NCBI RefSeq assembly: GCF_022581195.2
Contig: NC_061476.1
Coordinates: forward strand, 8,168,098 to 8,232,097
Length of the DNA stretch: 64,000 nucleotides
Direction: 5' to 3'
Source: Helicoverpa zea
Taxonomy: Eukaryota > Arthropoda > Insecta > Lepidoptera > Noctuidae
Positions 12,951 to 25,618 of the stretch are shown here, piece after piece. Within the stretch, counting starts at the first letter, position 1. Each line of letters opens with the position of its first letter. Below the pieces are notes generated by a model, which worked only from the letters and a program-made list of their open reading frames with translations, did no database searches and was not told where the DNA came from. The position numbers and the translations under genes are program-made.

Positions 12951-14624
12951 ATGCAAAATATTTTTGGGCATGTGGATAGGAATTGCATAGGTGAGCTGGG
13001 CAGCGAAAGTGCTAATTTGGTTCTAAATGGAAATCAGAACTGTGTATGGCGACCTTGTTTTCGTAACTTCAACGTGTGAAAAGGTACAGAAAATTGACCG
13101 ATTGACGGGCAAACGTACAGTACTGTTGAAATTCAAATTCCAATATGAGGATACACGTAGTCAATGTATAAATAAAATAGAGGCAGCTGTGTGTAATTTA
13201 GGGATACTGGAACCGTGTAGTCTTGGTTGATGTCGGAAAAGAATCCATTAGGAAGCTAGATTTTTGAATTCAGAAGATTCATTGTTTTCCTCATACTTTT
13301 TTTAGGTACCTATCTGGTAACATCGTTTTCCGTTTACACTACGTTACAGTGGGATTCGCAATAGGAGCCAACGATTAGGTATCCTCATTTTTTTTGTAAA
13401 GATATATTCTCAATCTGTGACGATATAATAAGGATATAAGTACCTATGTCTTGTACATGACTGCAAACGAACCCTTCATATTTACCCCTCGAAAGTCAGT
13501 ATTTTTTTATCTGATTATGTAGAGCAAAATTTGTGGATCAGAATCAGAAAGATCATGTTTATTTGTTGATAGAACTTTAAATATTACGTAATCTTACAAT
13601 CTTCAGTCAGCTTATTTCAGTTGTATAACACTATTTTGTTGTTGCACCTAACACCCCGTAATTTATGGCACTCACTGTTGTGGGTGACTAATATACATGT
13701 GCTGTAAGCTGCTCAAATAGCGAACATTCTTTCAAGATGTCTTACTCTCGAAGACCACATACTTTAGCTGAAGCTATGTGATTTACGTTGTTTTCAACTT
13801 CATCGTACCCTTCAGCTACTACTATTTTTTTGCTCAGCTTCGGTTTGAGTAATATCCCTTGCTTCCTCACCTCTGATCATTCACAGGTATCTCTTCCTTC
13901 TATAACACCTAGAAAGATCTATAGTCTCTTCGAATTCCTCGCAATATTTAACAATACTCTGAGATCGCGTAACAATGATTCAAAGCAGGTGCATTATCGT
14001 ATTGTATGGGTTTGTATGGCGCTTTTGAATAGTCCTATTGTTCCATCTATGGGGCAGGTGGAATTAGATGTTAATAATTCTTTAGTTTAAACGGTGGGAA
14101 GACGGGTTCTTCCTGCAATGGCGCCAAAATTGATACTATGCCATAAGCCTTCCGTGGAAGGGTCCCGGTTGGAAAGTAAAATAAATAACTGGTACAATTT
14201 CTTTCCAACTAGAAAGGATCCTCTTCTAATTTCATTTCAGAAGTAGCATCTCATGCCTACAGCTAGCGCTGATGATTTGAGTAATTTAATCAAGATTGTG
14301 AAATCTGATCTTTTCCTCCATTTACATAAACATTGAAAAAAATAACCTGTCTCCAATACGATTTCTGACCTTTACAACTACTTAGTTGCCAGTGGAACTT
14401 GCCCGATCTTACAACAAAAGGTGTAAAGAATTTGTCACGGATGTTAGACACGACTACACTTGGAAAATAAGACCATAGTTGTAAAGCCTCAAATATATTT
14501 ACGTTGGAATGGTGACTGACATTGCTTATAGGCATGAAGGTACTTAATTTACAACATACTATATTTTCCTTGAAAAAACAATTCCGAAGCAATTTTTCCG
14601 ACAAAAAATCTCCTGATGTCCGTT
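12951..14624. other. Stretch without recognised features
   Basis: Several short frames (up to 104 codons at 14290-14604 on -) lack conserved-looking composition. They look like chance frames in moderately AT-rich DNA. Confidence 0.45.
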
Positions 14625-15425
14625 TTGGAGCAAATCCTTCGTTAACCTAATTGTTTAGAAACGGTCGATCAGCGTCGCCCTAAAAAAACACGGACACACC
14701 TTTAAGTCGAATCTAAAAAAATCAAAGTTTGAGAATGGCAGAAAATTAGTGAAGATCCCATGTGAAAACGTAACTGTTGAGCTAACTGGAGTTTCATAAT
14801 AACTCGTGCACCGGCTTCGCTCGCTGTACTGGGTGTATCAACTAGTAGGTCGTTAGCACACCTGTCGTGTGACGTTGGACAGGGCACTGCCATCGACCGG
14901 ATCCTTCCAATAAGGCTAGCCATTATAACTGGCTTTCTTCCTGCGTTCCAACCAAGTATGGGCTTTTGTGTTTAGTTTTAACAGGATCTTTGCACCAATA
15001 GTTCTGGGTATTGTTTACTTTCAGAATTGATTGATCTAATGAGAGCCCTGTTATCGAAAATATTTAACAAACACCTCAATGGCATAACAAAACACTTGAA
15101 GTAGTCTAGCTAGCACTTCCTTTATTCAGTTAAATATGTATTTGAATTTCAATCGCAGTCTTATTCTTCCGCTTGTCTCATTATTGATATGTTGACATTA
15201 AAAAAGGAAGAATAGCCATTGTTTTCATCTTCCAAATAAACTTCGAAACACGGATAACACAAAACCCACGCACCAACGAATTATCACAATGTTTTGATTC
15301 AAACAAAAACCGAACAGAAGTTGTATGTAGGCAAATCCCCCGTTAACCTAATTGGCGGGATCCGGTCGATATGCCAGTGCCCTATTGAACGCTTGACAGG
15401 CCCAACAGGCTAATAGCCCACGGTT
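14625..15425. repeat. Inverted-repeat repeat cluster with GGATCCGGTCGAT motif
   Basis: The block at 15330-15415 (CCGTTAACCTAATTGG, GGATCCGGTCGATATGCCAG, TGCCCTATTGAACG) has an inverted counterpart at about 14870-14935 (GGACAGGGCACTGCCATCGA, CCGGATCC). A partial direct copy lies at 14635-14680 (TCGTTAACCTAATTG then GGTCGATCAGCG). It is probably a degraded transposon with inverted ends plus a second fragment. No coding sequence recognised. Confidence 0.5.
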
Positions 15426-18400
15426 TTATAAACATGTCAATAACAATAACTTTTGGTAGAACAGCAGTTAATTTTTGTCAACGATATTTTAAATGAACGG
15501 CATTTAAAGTCTAGATTGACGATATTCGCGTCTAGATACTCGGATCGATTTGAGCTTCATCCATTACGCCAGGACTTCCCTTCTTGAACTTGTCCGATAA
15601 ACAAATAATATCCCTCGTTGTCAACTAGTCTTTTGATTGATTTGAATGACCTATTGTTTATCTTATCTGATTAGTGACATTATCGTCGTATATTTCAAAA
15701 AGGACCATTATTTTTTGCTATAGCGTGTCAAAAATGCTATTGTTTTCTCGTGTCAGAGAAAGATTCCGATTTTTACTTGTTTTGTATGTTACAAAATTGC
15801 AACTAGCAATAAGATATACAATTCGACTTGATCTCGTGTTCTCATTCACAAAATTAAGTTCTTTCCATTCCATCCATGATATGACTGGGTAACAAGCCCA
15901 ATATCCTTACGGCCTCAATACAAATACCGTGTTCTACGTACATCAGCCACCTTTGTACTGGATCGATAGTAATTTTACGCCACGCAACTGCAGTAGCAAT
16001 CGACATTTGATACGGAGGAAACGCCAAATGAATCCGATACAATAACTACAAAATACATGACTCGATTATTCAAAGAAATACGAAACTACGACATTGATAT
16101 TTGTTTGTATAAACAATTACATTTGGAATTGAGATTTTGAGATCCTAAGTTTGTTTACGAGGACGGCAAAAAAAATTGGATTCTTGCCAAAAACTCGAAA
16201 CAAAAAGAATGATAATGTCTTGATTGAACTTGAATAATTGCTATAAGTTTTGCTCAAGTTATCGTGTTTGGAAACTTCGGATATTTTATAAGGTGCTTGT
16301 CAGTTTCGTCCAATTTCTAGAGACAGCAATAATGCCAGGTCTCACGCGATGCTTGTCTCACGAAGTTTTAAGTGTCAGTTAAGGGTGACAGGCCATTATG
16401 GTGCATGATAGCTATAAGCTCCTTGTCTGAACGGTTTTGATCCAACTCCGTTGGAAGTATTCTTGGAATTGATATGTTGTACCTAGTGTTATATTTCGTA
16501 CGAGGTCTAATCAATACGAATCTATTGATTAGGCACAGTAATTAATTAGTTAGATAGCCCAAACACGTAATTAATTAGTAAGATACAATATTGCGAACTC
16601 CTAAAACAGAAATTACCTTGTTCAGCCAAGCTTTGAAGTTTATTTTCTTTAAGCCTCAGATTAACGGAGACATTGAAACGCCTAATACAAGTCTGCTATC
16701 AATCACCGTGACCCACGCAATATCTGCCAATGGCGTTTAGATGCTGGACGTTGGGTGGCGAGCGTCTGATATCTTCTCATGTGGGTCAGCCAGTCTTTCC
16801 TAATCCTGTTGTGCTAATTGCACTACTTAGTTACGGGTTTGCTCTTGTTATATTTAATGATGATGTATGTTTTGCCCTTCTCTTTTTGTTGCAAGATGGT
16901 TAGTCTCATGCGATGTGTTCCAAAGTTGATATTGTACTGTGATCTGTGATCTCCCCTGAGAATGTTTGGAATCAAGTTACATTGTTTCAAACTGTGTATT
17001 GACAGTAACATTGCATTATTTAAAGTTTGTAGAGCTGTCAATTTTGTTGTTTGGACGAATTTGATTTGATTATCTTGCATCTGTTATTATTGTCACAAAG
17101 ATTGTTCAAGATTGAAGATGTAGTCTTATTAAACTTTAGTTAAAATAAGCTACAAATAGCGATGGTGAAGTCTTATCGTGTGCAGTATGTCCAAATAATT
17201 AGCATAGTGATGACAATATTGCCAATACGCAAAACAAGTAACTAGTTCTTTTCCTTTGATCGCCATATTCCTATGGAAATATTTAGAAAGCGCCTTCACG
17301 CACTAACAAACACTGCCATTGTCAAGCAGACAGTTGTATCTGCTTTAAAGAGCAGTAATTATACATTGCATAGTTTGGATGATACACATTACAATGCTCT
17401 TAAGATTGGCGTGGATCTGGCAAAAAGCACTGCTCGCCCTCACAGCCTCACAGGCCGTGCAAATCTCGATTAAAGCAACGCATGCTGTAACCGAGATTTG
17501 CACGGCTAATAAAAGCCTGTGCCAGTACTGTTTGTGTTCTCAAGTTATCAAAATATATTTAAGTAAAAAAAATAAGTAAAGAAAGGTAGTGACTACTAAC
17601 AAGAAACTGCAATATTCTTCTAAGAAGTTTCTTCTTGGAATATTAACTTGAAGCCTTAGTTAAAGAATTTACAGAGATAATGAAGACCTCTATGATTTTC
17701 GATTTTTTTGTAACAAACCTACTTGTCTCTAACCCTCACCAGTCATTCACCTGACGATTATACCTACTCAACAGTTGCATGCACCTTCCATTTCAGTAAT
17801 ATTTCCGGCAAACGTGGTGTTGATTGCTTAAATAACAGCTGGAATAACTGGAAACTGTTCGTGCAACTGGCACGGTCCACTGGGCTGGATAAACTTGTAT
17901 GCAATAGGATGCACTTCTCATGTAGAACTAATTGGTGCCTAGGTGATGATGGGTGCCGTGTACATATTTGCCAATTTTGACGAGAAGGAGTGATTTGTGA
18001 GAATGATGTCAAGAACTTAGAAGTGTCTTGTGGGATATAATATTATTTTATGGAAAAGCTATCCTAAATGTTTTCTTTAAGGTGCTCTTTTCTTGAGGCG
18101 AGATAATGATCTAGGTCCTAGAAACATGGAGACACCATAGTATGTATGTACTTCTAAAATCAATGCTGTGTGAAATTAGTAGTTAATTGCGATAGTTAGT
18201 TGTGAACAAGGTTATTAAAGTTAATTGTTTAGCAGTCTAATGGATATGATTAAGCGATTAAAGCTGTCGCCATCTTTGTTTATTGGAAATGACGCTAATC
18301 AGGGCATGTTGTGTTTTTTTTATCGATTTGTTTTCACAGACAAAACGATAAGTGATTATGTAGCGTACTTACACTAATTAAAACAAGAAATAACGGTATT

Positions 18401-21400
18401 ATTTTCAAATGTTAATTAAACTAACCCAAATATTTAAGGTTATTAAAACTGGAACTGCATCATAAATACCACTTTTAGGAATTCATTTTTCATTCATTAT
18501 AAATAACGTGCACGAAAATTTCGTTACACTAAATAAAATACACCCACGAGCTACTTCCACTTTATTCGTGACTACCCGCAATTACAAACTTCTGAACTCA
18601 AACAATAAAAGTTGGAATAGTCTAGTTTCTATTTCCACCTGGTGACGTCATCATGGCCGTATTTCCCGCGACCAGTCGTCATAGAACTTTATAAACAAAA
18701 GTACCACAAACTATGGGTTTATACCCACCATCATGTATTTACCATTTCAGCACGTAACGAATACTATGTGCATTCGCTAATTTTAATTACGTTAATGAAT
18801 CAATTAGTCTCAATGCTTTTCAGTTTGAAAAGTCTCTTGTTATAATTAATACTATGCTATTCCATTTTATATAATTAAGTTGCGATGAGGATATTGCAAG
18901 CCATGTTCTATATTCGTAAGAATTGGTATTAAACTCTTGTTGGTCTTCCAAGTCTTCATTTCTCAAAAACACTTCTATTGTTGGCCAAGAGTACAATTCT
19001 ATATTAGATCAGTACTTCGTGTTCTGCTGAAGCTCCCCCACACAAAGGCGTCAATCAACTACAAGTATCACAATAAATTATCTTCGAAAATCTTATTTAC
19101 CTAACTCTCGTATATCGTTCCAAGATTCCACGTATAACTGGAATGGAAGCTATCAAAACATATTTTTAGTAATTCCGACTAGCACCGGGTTTCCTCGTGT
19201 TTTTCCTCACGAATTGTTTGTTTATCGGTTCCGGAAAATGTGAGTGCTAATCTTCATATGTTTATCCTGTAATCTTCAATTTCCTTTGCAAGTTAGATGT
19301 TACTTTCAAATTGTGAAGGTATACCTTAAGGACTTAGGATGTCATTTTAACTTTCAGCGTTTGGTCATGTCAAGGTACTTTTCAAACGTTATCTATAAAA
19401 CTATGTATTTGCCAATATTTAATGTCATGCGTATACAAACTTTTCCAAGCTCATCAAAACACTCTTCAGATCTAAAAAAATCACTTCAATCTCGCCATCC
19501 ATTATTACATAAAAATATATTTTCACAGTTGTTACCAAATCTCAATATTGTTGCTGGCTCGTCGGATGTTCACTGTAATCTATTTGCTCTCGTATTATAA
19601 ATGGGACGATAGCAATAAACTTCAGACCACTAAGGCGTATACACATGGACCGCCTACGGTGTTTAAAGCTTTAGATACAAGTATCCAAACCATTCGACAG
19701 CTAAATTTAAAGTAAACTAAGGGTAGAACCGTATAAGCATGCATAAATATTACCTGTTGATGTGTCATACAGAAATTCGACTAACATCGTGACGCACGCA
19801 GATTTCACCATTTTAATGCGTGCGATGCCTTCGAATATAAACCGTACTGAAAATGCAACAAATGTAATAAATTCAGATATGGCGGACATGAAATGCGCGC
19901 TAATAAGGCCGGCGCATAGGTCGTTAACCCAGCCTAGACTATCGATCGCCTAGCTGTCTCATAAACAACAGGCAGTTTACGTCTGCTTAACACAGAGGGC
20001 TACCCATGGACAGACTTATCGATCCTGGGAAACCCTAGCTCCTGTGATGGTATCAGTGAAATATGCTCCTTCGCGCGTGAATAATGTTCCTTTGCAGTTG
20101 TAGGAATGTAATGAATTCACCTGAATTGCAGGGCTGGTTTGTATCTTAGTTGCTGAGAAACACGTAATTGTTCCAAGATCCAGAATAATCCTGCACTTTA
20201 CGGAAACCATCTCTAAAATTCAAGTCATGCTTTCAGGAATCTGGGGGAGAAGTCAATGCTCTGATCCGAAAAACTGTAATTAACGTGCATGATTCCTTAC
20301 ACATTACTGCCCTGTATCGTTTCACACAAGCAGCGTGTAGCAAATACTCCAGCGTTCGTCTTTACGACTTCTACTAATGTCTTTTTCCTGTCTTTCGACT
20401 TTCCGACGGAGGATAAATACGTCTTGCCTGTGATGAATTGGTGTTCAGAACAAAGTTATTTCAGGGATGCTAAATTGACTTTCTTGTTTACTATGCTTGC
20501 GTTCGTAATGTTTTATGGCTATTTGAATCGCAAGTGGTGTCATATCTTTTATTAGATGTGCTCTAAAATTTCTGATTTATTTATCATGTAGCTAGCTTCT
20601 CAATATTATGTTGTTAAGTTCGTAAAGCTTGTTTCTAATTGTTTCAGTGATTTGATGAAGCTTTTCACTCCTACTCCACCACTTACTCCACTACTTCGCC
20701 TTCTTCACTATTTTGGTCTCTAAAACAAATCATCGACTTTTACTATGATCGTGTTACGATGTATTAATTTGAGTGACGTCACGAGTTGTTCGCAGCGTGT
20801 GTTAGCACGTAACCGCAACGCATTACTAGCTCTAAACGAAGCGGAAATATGCCAGTCGGGTTTTATTTCAACCAGCCACTTCGACTGTTTCGTTTTCAAT
20901 CTGTTGTTGTTTGGGATTAGTCATCAAGTGTAGATCGTCATAAGTGCTTTGCCTTTCTTATGACATCGGCCTTAGGATTGAAGGATCTTATGATTAATGG
21001 GCTTTCAAGTTTCAAACAATTTCGGAGATTATTTCTCTTTTCTCTTATTACAAGATTTAGTACCTAGGTTTCAAGGAAACCTTCCTACAGGTAATGATGA
21101 CTACACTCCATCGTACCGATAATTACGTCATGAATACTGTACCACGTCATTTAGCAAACGCAGTTCTACAGGAACGTACAGACCAGAACAAGACTGCCCA
21201 ATGGGGGTAATACTGGAGTTCAGTCAAGATTAGCTGGTTTAAGATGTCGAGTGAAATCTCGCAACAATAGAATGAACGCTAATCTGTCAGTTTGGGAAGC
21301 AAATATGCTTTTGGGAGGATTGCAACTTCGCTTTTAAGTCATAATTTGTAGTTTATAGTGGATATAAGAACAACAAATATGGTTATATTAACTAAGTAAG

Positions 21401-21732
21401 AGAAGAATTATTACTATCTATTATAAATTTTAATCTACCAGAGGTGAGAGACGAGATATGGGCAGTAAGAATTTGCACCTGTCTTGCCCGTGGGTGGTAT
21501 AATGGTGTTCAGTTAATTATGCATGCAGTCTAGCCTAGAATAGATTACCCGGAACTGTCTGGGGTGGTTTGTCGTACCGTTGCATTGCGTGGGTGACTTG
21601 CCATGTAAAAACTATGTGGATATGTTGGTAAAACGGGATACATGCTGGTGTCTTGGCGTATATAAATTTTATAGTCAGTATGCCTTCATTGGTCTTTTCT
21701 ATGTAGGTACAAGATAGCTTTACCTTAGTTAT
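15426..21732. other. AT-rich stretch without coding exons
   Basis: Apart from the hairpin at 17454-17506 I see no bounded element. TAATTAATTAGTWAGATA occurs twice at about 16540-16585. A full CRE palindrome TGACGTCA occurs near 18643 within a locally CpG-richer stretch. The longest open frame (19244-19600, 118 codons) has no recognisable motif. Confidence 0.45.
17454..17506. repeat. 53-bp hairpin with 15-bp perfect arms
   Basis: GCCGTGCAAATCTCG and CGAGATTTGCACGGC flank a 23-nt loop. It could be a very short MITE, a remnant, or a structured regulatory element. Nothing else supports a function. Confidence 0.55.
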
Positions 21733-21992
21733 TTTGTACAAGCTTTTGCCTGCGACTTCGTTTGCGTGGAAAAGTGACCTGCAGATTTTTGGTTTGACCA
21801 ATAGATGGCGCTACATGTCCGGAAAAAAAATATTTTTACATTTTTTGTAATATAAACTATCCTATGTCCTTTCTCAAGTTCCAAACTGTGTCTGTACCAA
21901 ATTTCACACAAATCGGTTCAGTAGTCTAGGCGTGAAGAAAAGACAGACAGACAGACAGAGTTACTTTCACATTTATAATATTAGTTAGGATT
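21733..21992 (+). repeat. Retroposon-like repeat, family D, with (GACA)n
   Basis: Runs from TTTTGCCTGCGACTTCGTTT through ACCAATAGATGGCGCTAC, CACACAAATCGGTTCAGTAG and a short (GACA)5 array to TTTATAATATTAGTTAGGAT. This is the typical 3' region of a common lepidopteran non-LTR/SINE family, as I recall it. Confidence 0.65.
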
Positions 21993-24769
21993 CTCCTATG
22001 GAATTTACATGGTTATGTCCAACTTACTCGAAAATTGAACCAAAAACTTGTAACTCAACAGTTTCGTGTGTAGGTTGACGTAATATACAGTCAGGCAATA
22101 GACAAAACAACTACATGACCTATTTAGGATAAATATAGAAAACCCCATTTATATTCCTCTTACAAAATATCATCCGAGGTCGCACTGCATGCTTTCCAAA
22201 AACAATAACAATTACACAATATACCTATTGTTCGTGCTGATAAGCCGCCATTTTGGATCTTTTTCCCCGTTTCGTAGCAGAATTACCATAAGCGTTTATC
22301 CCAATTGTTTTTATTGCAGTGCTGTGTGTTTGGGCTTACCTAATTTTGTTTTATCCTGTCCTAATAGTGTGAACGCATCCTATTATGAAATTGCTAGGGT
22401 TGCATTACATTGTAATGTTAATTAGGAGAGCTGAGTCGTAATAAGGTTGGTCGGTTACCGTTTTTGGCTAAAATCTTCACTATTCCGTAATATGTGTTGT
22501 GCTTCAGTTTGGAGAACTAAAATGATGGACGAGCGTGATGGATTGAAAAGCCGATAATTGTGCTTTACTATATCGATACACAAGGATATTTCTTTACGAT
22601 ACATCCTTCAGATACAGAGAAAGTTTGAAACAATATAGTAAGTTGTAATCTGATAATCAATCACATCTATCCCTGAACAAAACTAGCACAGCATGAAGTA
22701 ATGTTATTCGTAACGAACTTGCTAATCCTAGCGATAACGTAAACACATTGAACGAAAACACTTATAACAATAACACTCACTAATTTTAGACACTCACTGA
22801 ATAGTTACAAAACTCTTACTTGATTTATGTACTGTGGAAATACAAAGAAAATTCCTCTTAACTATGTCGTGTTGGTTTTAACTTTTACTACTGCAATCTT
22901 TGTAATAACAGCTGGGTAACTATATAGTTTACTGCAATAGAAAATAGAAGCGTTTAAGAATGGATTTTTGGAAATTTATTCCCTTTGGTGCAACAACGAG
23001 GACCATAAGGGATAAGTCGCTTGTATATGCTATTTTCCATATCATTCAAAGCGCTCTTAAAGATAGCCAAAACCCAATGGCTTGTGATTCTAACTTTAGG
23101 CATATACCATCCATTTCTTACACTACAACATTAATTACATTCCAAAAAAAGGCTGTTACCAAGTACGAAAGGCTAGCACGTTTTAGTCTTTCCTATGAGG
23201 TTATGTAACCCTGTCAAGGGGCGGGCGTGTCCACATGAGGTTGGTTTTCATTACGCCCGAGGACCTTCGCAAATTGTTTTACTTCATACGGAGTGTTATC
23301 AAACAAACTAACCCACCGTGTTTGTCTGCTTTTGATTGCGTGCTTGATTGAGGTGCTAATACTTTTCACTTTTCGTTGGGTAGACGTAAGAGTGTGCTAA
23401 GAATGTTTCTGCTATGTATTTACCTGTTGAACTTCATTATAAAGGCATCTGAAGCTATTTTTATCTCGAGGGGTCCATTGGTTGGTCTCCCTAAAAACTT
23501 TACTTTCAAGATTTTTTTGACCAAGGTAAAACGAAGTTCTAGATTATTCTAGAAGAAACAGAAGCCTTGCAATCACTCATCAAAGTAACAAACGGCCTAA
23601 CATGATCCGCAACATATAATTTTCCGTGAAACTCCACAATTACACACGTAATGATGCCGTCGTCTCGTTTGCACGTCTGTGTCGTTGTGCAACGTTGACG
23701 CAACGCAGGACAATCGCAGCTGAACAATGGACGGAGATAATGACTGTACTGAAACACAAAAGATAGTCCTTCGTATTTTTTTCATTCGCCATTTAGGTCT
23801 AAGATCTTCAGTAGAAGGGCTGCGAGATTGTTCAAAAGAGTTAACTTGGGCCTAGTACATAAAGGGCTTATGAAGGAAAATTATGGGTGTTATTCAGTAA
23901 GAGTCTGACACTCCCTCACGCTGCTAACCCATGACGTTAAGGGGCATTAGATGAATTCCAATAAAAAAATCTTCAGTAGCAAACATATGCTTGCAATCGC
24001 GTGGATATTTTATTAAACAGATAGAGATAGAACACTAATACTCTAGAAAAGGGAGGTTAAATAGGTTTTGAGAAAGGTGTCCCAAAAGAACCTCGGGTAA
24101 TTTGAAGAGGGTCCGCGACCTTGAGGTTAATATCGTCAAGATTCTTTTGGGGTAAAGGTTTCGCGGCTTCAAATATGTATTTGTTATTATATTGAAGTGC
24201 CAAAGGCGATAACAAATCATGACATACCTACTTGCAGTTCATGAATTCGTGAAATACTCCATAAGAAAGTATTTAACTTTACGAGTCCGTAACACGGTGT
24301 GCCAAGAAACGCTGGTTCTTCTAAGTAATAAACTGTATTGGCCGCGGAAAATTAACAACAAACGTATCGACAGGGGAAATTTCAGTATTTCCTCGACAAA
24401 TTAGATGTTCTGTTAGTTTATTTTCTGTTTTGAGAATTGAAGGACGAGAAAACTAGCTTTTGGTTCAAATTTTGTTACACTAGTTATACAAGGTAGTTGG
24501 TGATATTTATCGGAATTTCTTTATTCCTTACCTAGTAGCAATACTAATATGCTTAACTTGTTATTTAAACAAGTATATAAAAAATATAACATGGTAAGGA
24601 AAGCGTGGTGAAGCAAAAAACATAGATGCGTACGTAACACACCCATTTTTCATAACCTAGTTGTACATCCATACATTGCGAATTGTGCTGGCGAATTTAG
24701 AGTTTAGACTACCAGAAAGTAGCTAGTGATGTACCCAGAACACGCGGTTTCCTATTACCCAAATCGATT
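21993..24769. other. AT-rich stretch upstream of Gbeta
   Basis: Only the family A fragment at 23883-23955 is recognised. No exon could be supported. An upstream noncoding exon of Gbeta could be hidden here. Confidence 0.45.
23883..23955 (-). repeat. Dispersed repeat, family A, partial inverted copy
   Basis: In reverse complement it reads GGGTTAGCAGCGTGAGGGAG and TGTCAGACTCTTACTGA, matching 46435-46480. Confidence 0.6.
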
Positions 24770-25010
24770 ACTTCCCCTAGGAAAACGTGTTTCGATGATT
24801 ACAACTCGCGCAGATAGCTGACCGCCCTTAGCCGTGCATCTCACACATGCGTAGAACCGCTGGGCTTCTGTCAAACCCGCGCATGCGTGGTAGCACCGGC
24901 GGCCCGGTTGCCGTGTGCATTGTTTGACGAAACTGCATATACTACGAAGTAGGAGATCCTTGACCCCGGCCTGGCTGACACGGCGATATCAGATCCAATC
25001 TAATTTATGA
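24770..25010 (+). promoter_or_regulatory. CpG-rich region with NRF1-like site upstream of Gbeta
   Basis: A CpG-rich island-like stretch in AT-rich DNA, with CCGCGCATGCGTGG (24876-24889) close to the NRF1 consensus and another CATGCGTAG at 24846. It lies 500-700 bp before the acceptor of the first coding exon. It could be a proximal promoter of Gbeta, but I do not see a strong donor after it. Confidence 0.3.
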
Positions 25011-25478
25011 TCTAACGAGGATAGAAGGTTAATATACTCACTTTGTTTCTTGATTGTTGTAATATTTGGTTTCTGATTCAGTTATTATGTGACATTGTTG
25101 TTTTTTTGCCACCAAACAGCAGGTCTTGTTGCTCCGCCTACGCCTAAAATGTCCTGTCTATTGAAGGGACGGTATTTGCTGTTTCCTCATTGATTTGTCA
25201 TCGGTTATTAGTCATATATTTACCGATAGGCCCATCGCGAATTAGAAAGATGTTTTTCTTTATTTTGAAGTCGGTATCGCCTGTAATTGTTTAGGAAGAT
25301 CGACTGATAAATGTTTATAAAACATGGACGGTAGTATTGATCAGAATCTTTGAGTGGTACACTAATTGGCGCGAATTTTACTGTTGCTAAGTTCCTGGGA
25401 GTTTCAAAGCGGATTATATTTTTAAGACAATGTTTGTTTCCTTAACAAATTGTTTTATAATTATGTTGTTTGTTTCAG

Positions 25479-25561
25479 AGGTCGTAGCGTAGCGCATTAT
25501 CGGACGCGCGCGCGGTTGTCGAGCGGTCGTACATTAAGAGGCCAGTGGCTAAGCACCCACC
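25479..25561 (+). other. Gbeta13F: 5' UTR part of the first coding exon of Gbeta
   Basis: A polypyrimidine stretch ending in TTTCAG at about 25473-25478 is a good splice acceptor, so the ATG exon appears to be preceded by at least one upstream noncoding exon. The 83-nt leader is CpG-rich, with a short (CG)n run near 25504. The ATG at 25562 is preceded by CACCC ACC, a strong initiation context (A at -3). The upstream exon(s) and true transcription start are not identified; candidates are the GC-rich region around 24.8 kb and the Inr-containing region at 6.9 kb. Confidence 0.7.
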
Positions 25562-25618
25562 ATGAATGAATTGGACAGCCTGCGACAGGAGGCGGAGACG
25601 CTCAAGAATGCTATCAGA
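25562..25618 (+). CDS. Gbeta13F: Gbeta coding exon 1 (residues 1-19)
   Basis: This exon encodes MNELDSLRQEAETLKNAIR, the start of the N-terminal helix that pairs with Ggamma in this family. It ends in phase 0 at AGA followed by donor GTGAGT. The short first exon carrying only part of the helix is followed by a 501-bp intron (25619-26119) that contains a dispersed retroposon-like repeat. Confidence 0.95.

Noticed and set aside
19244..19600. 118-codon frame on +
   Set aside because: The longest frame in the left 25 kb, but AT-rich composition, no motif and no splice context. Likely chance.
24532..24601. Weak inverted repeat TTCCTTACC ... GGTAAGGAA
   Set aside because: Short arms in AT-rich DNA with no further pairing or flanking duplication. 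Could be chance.
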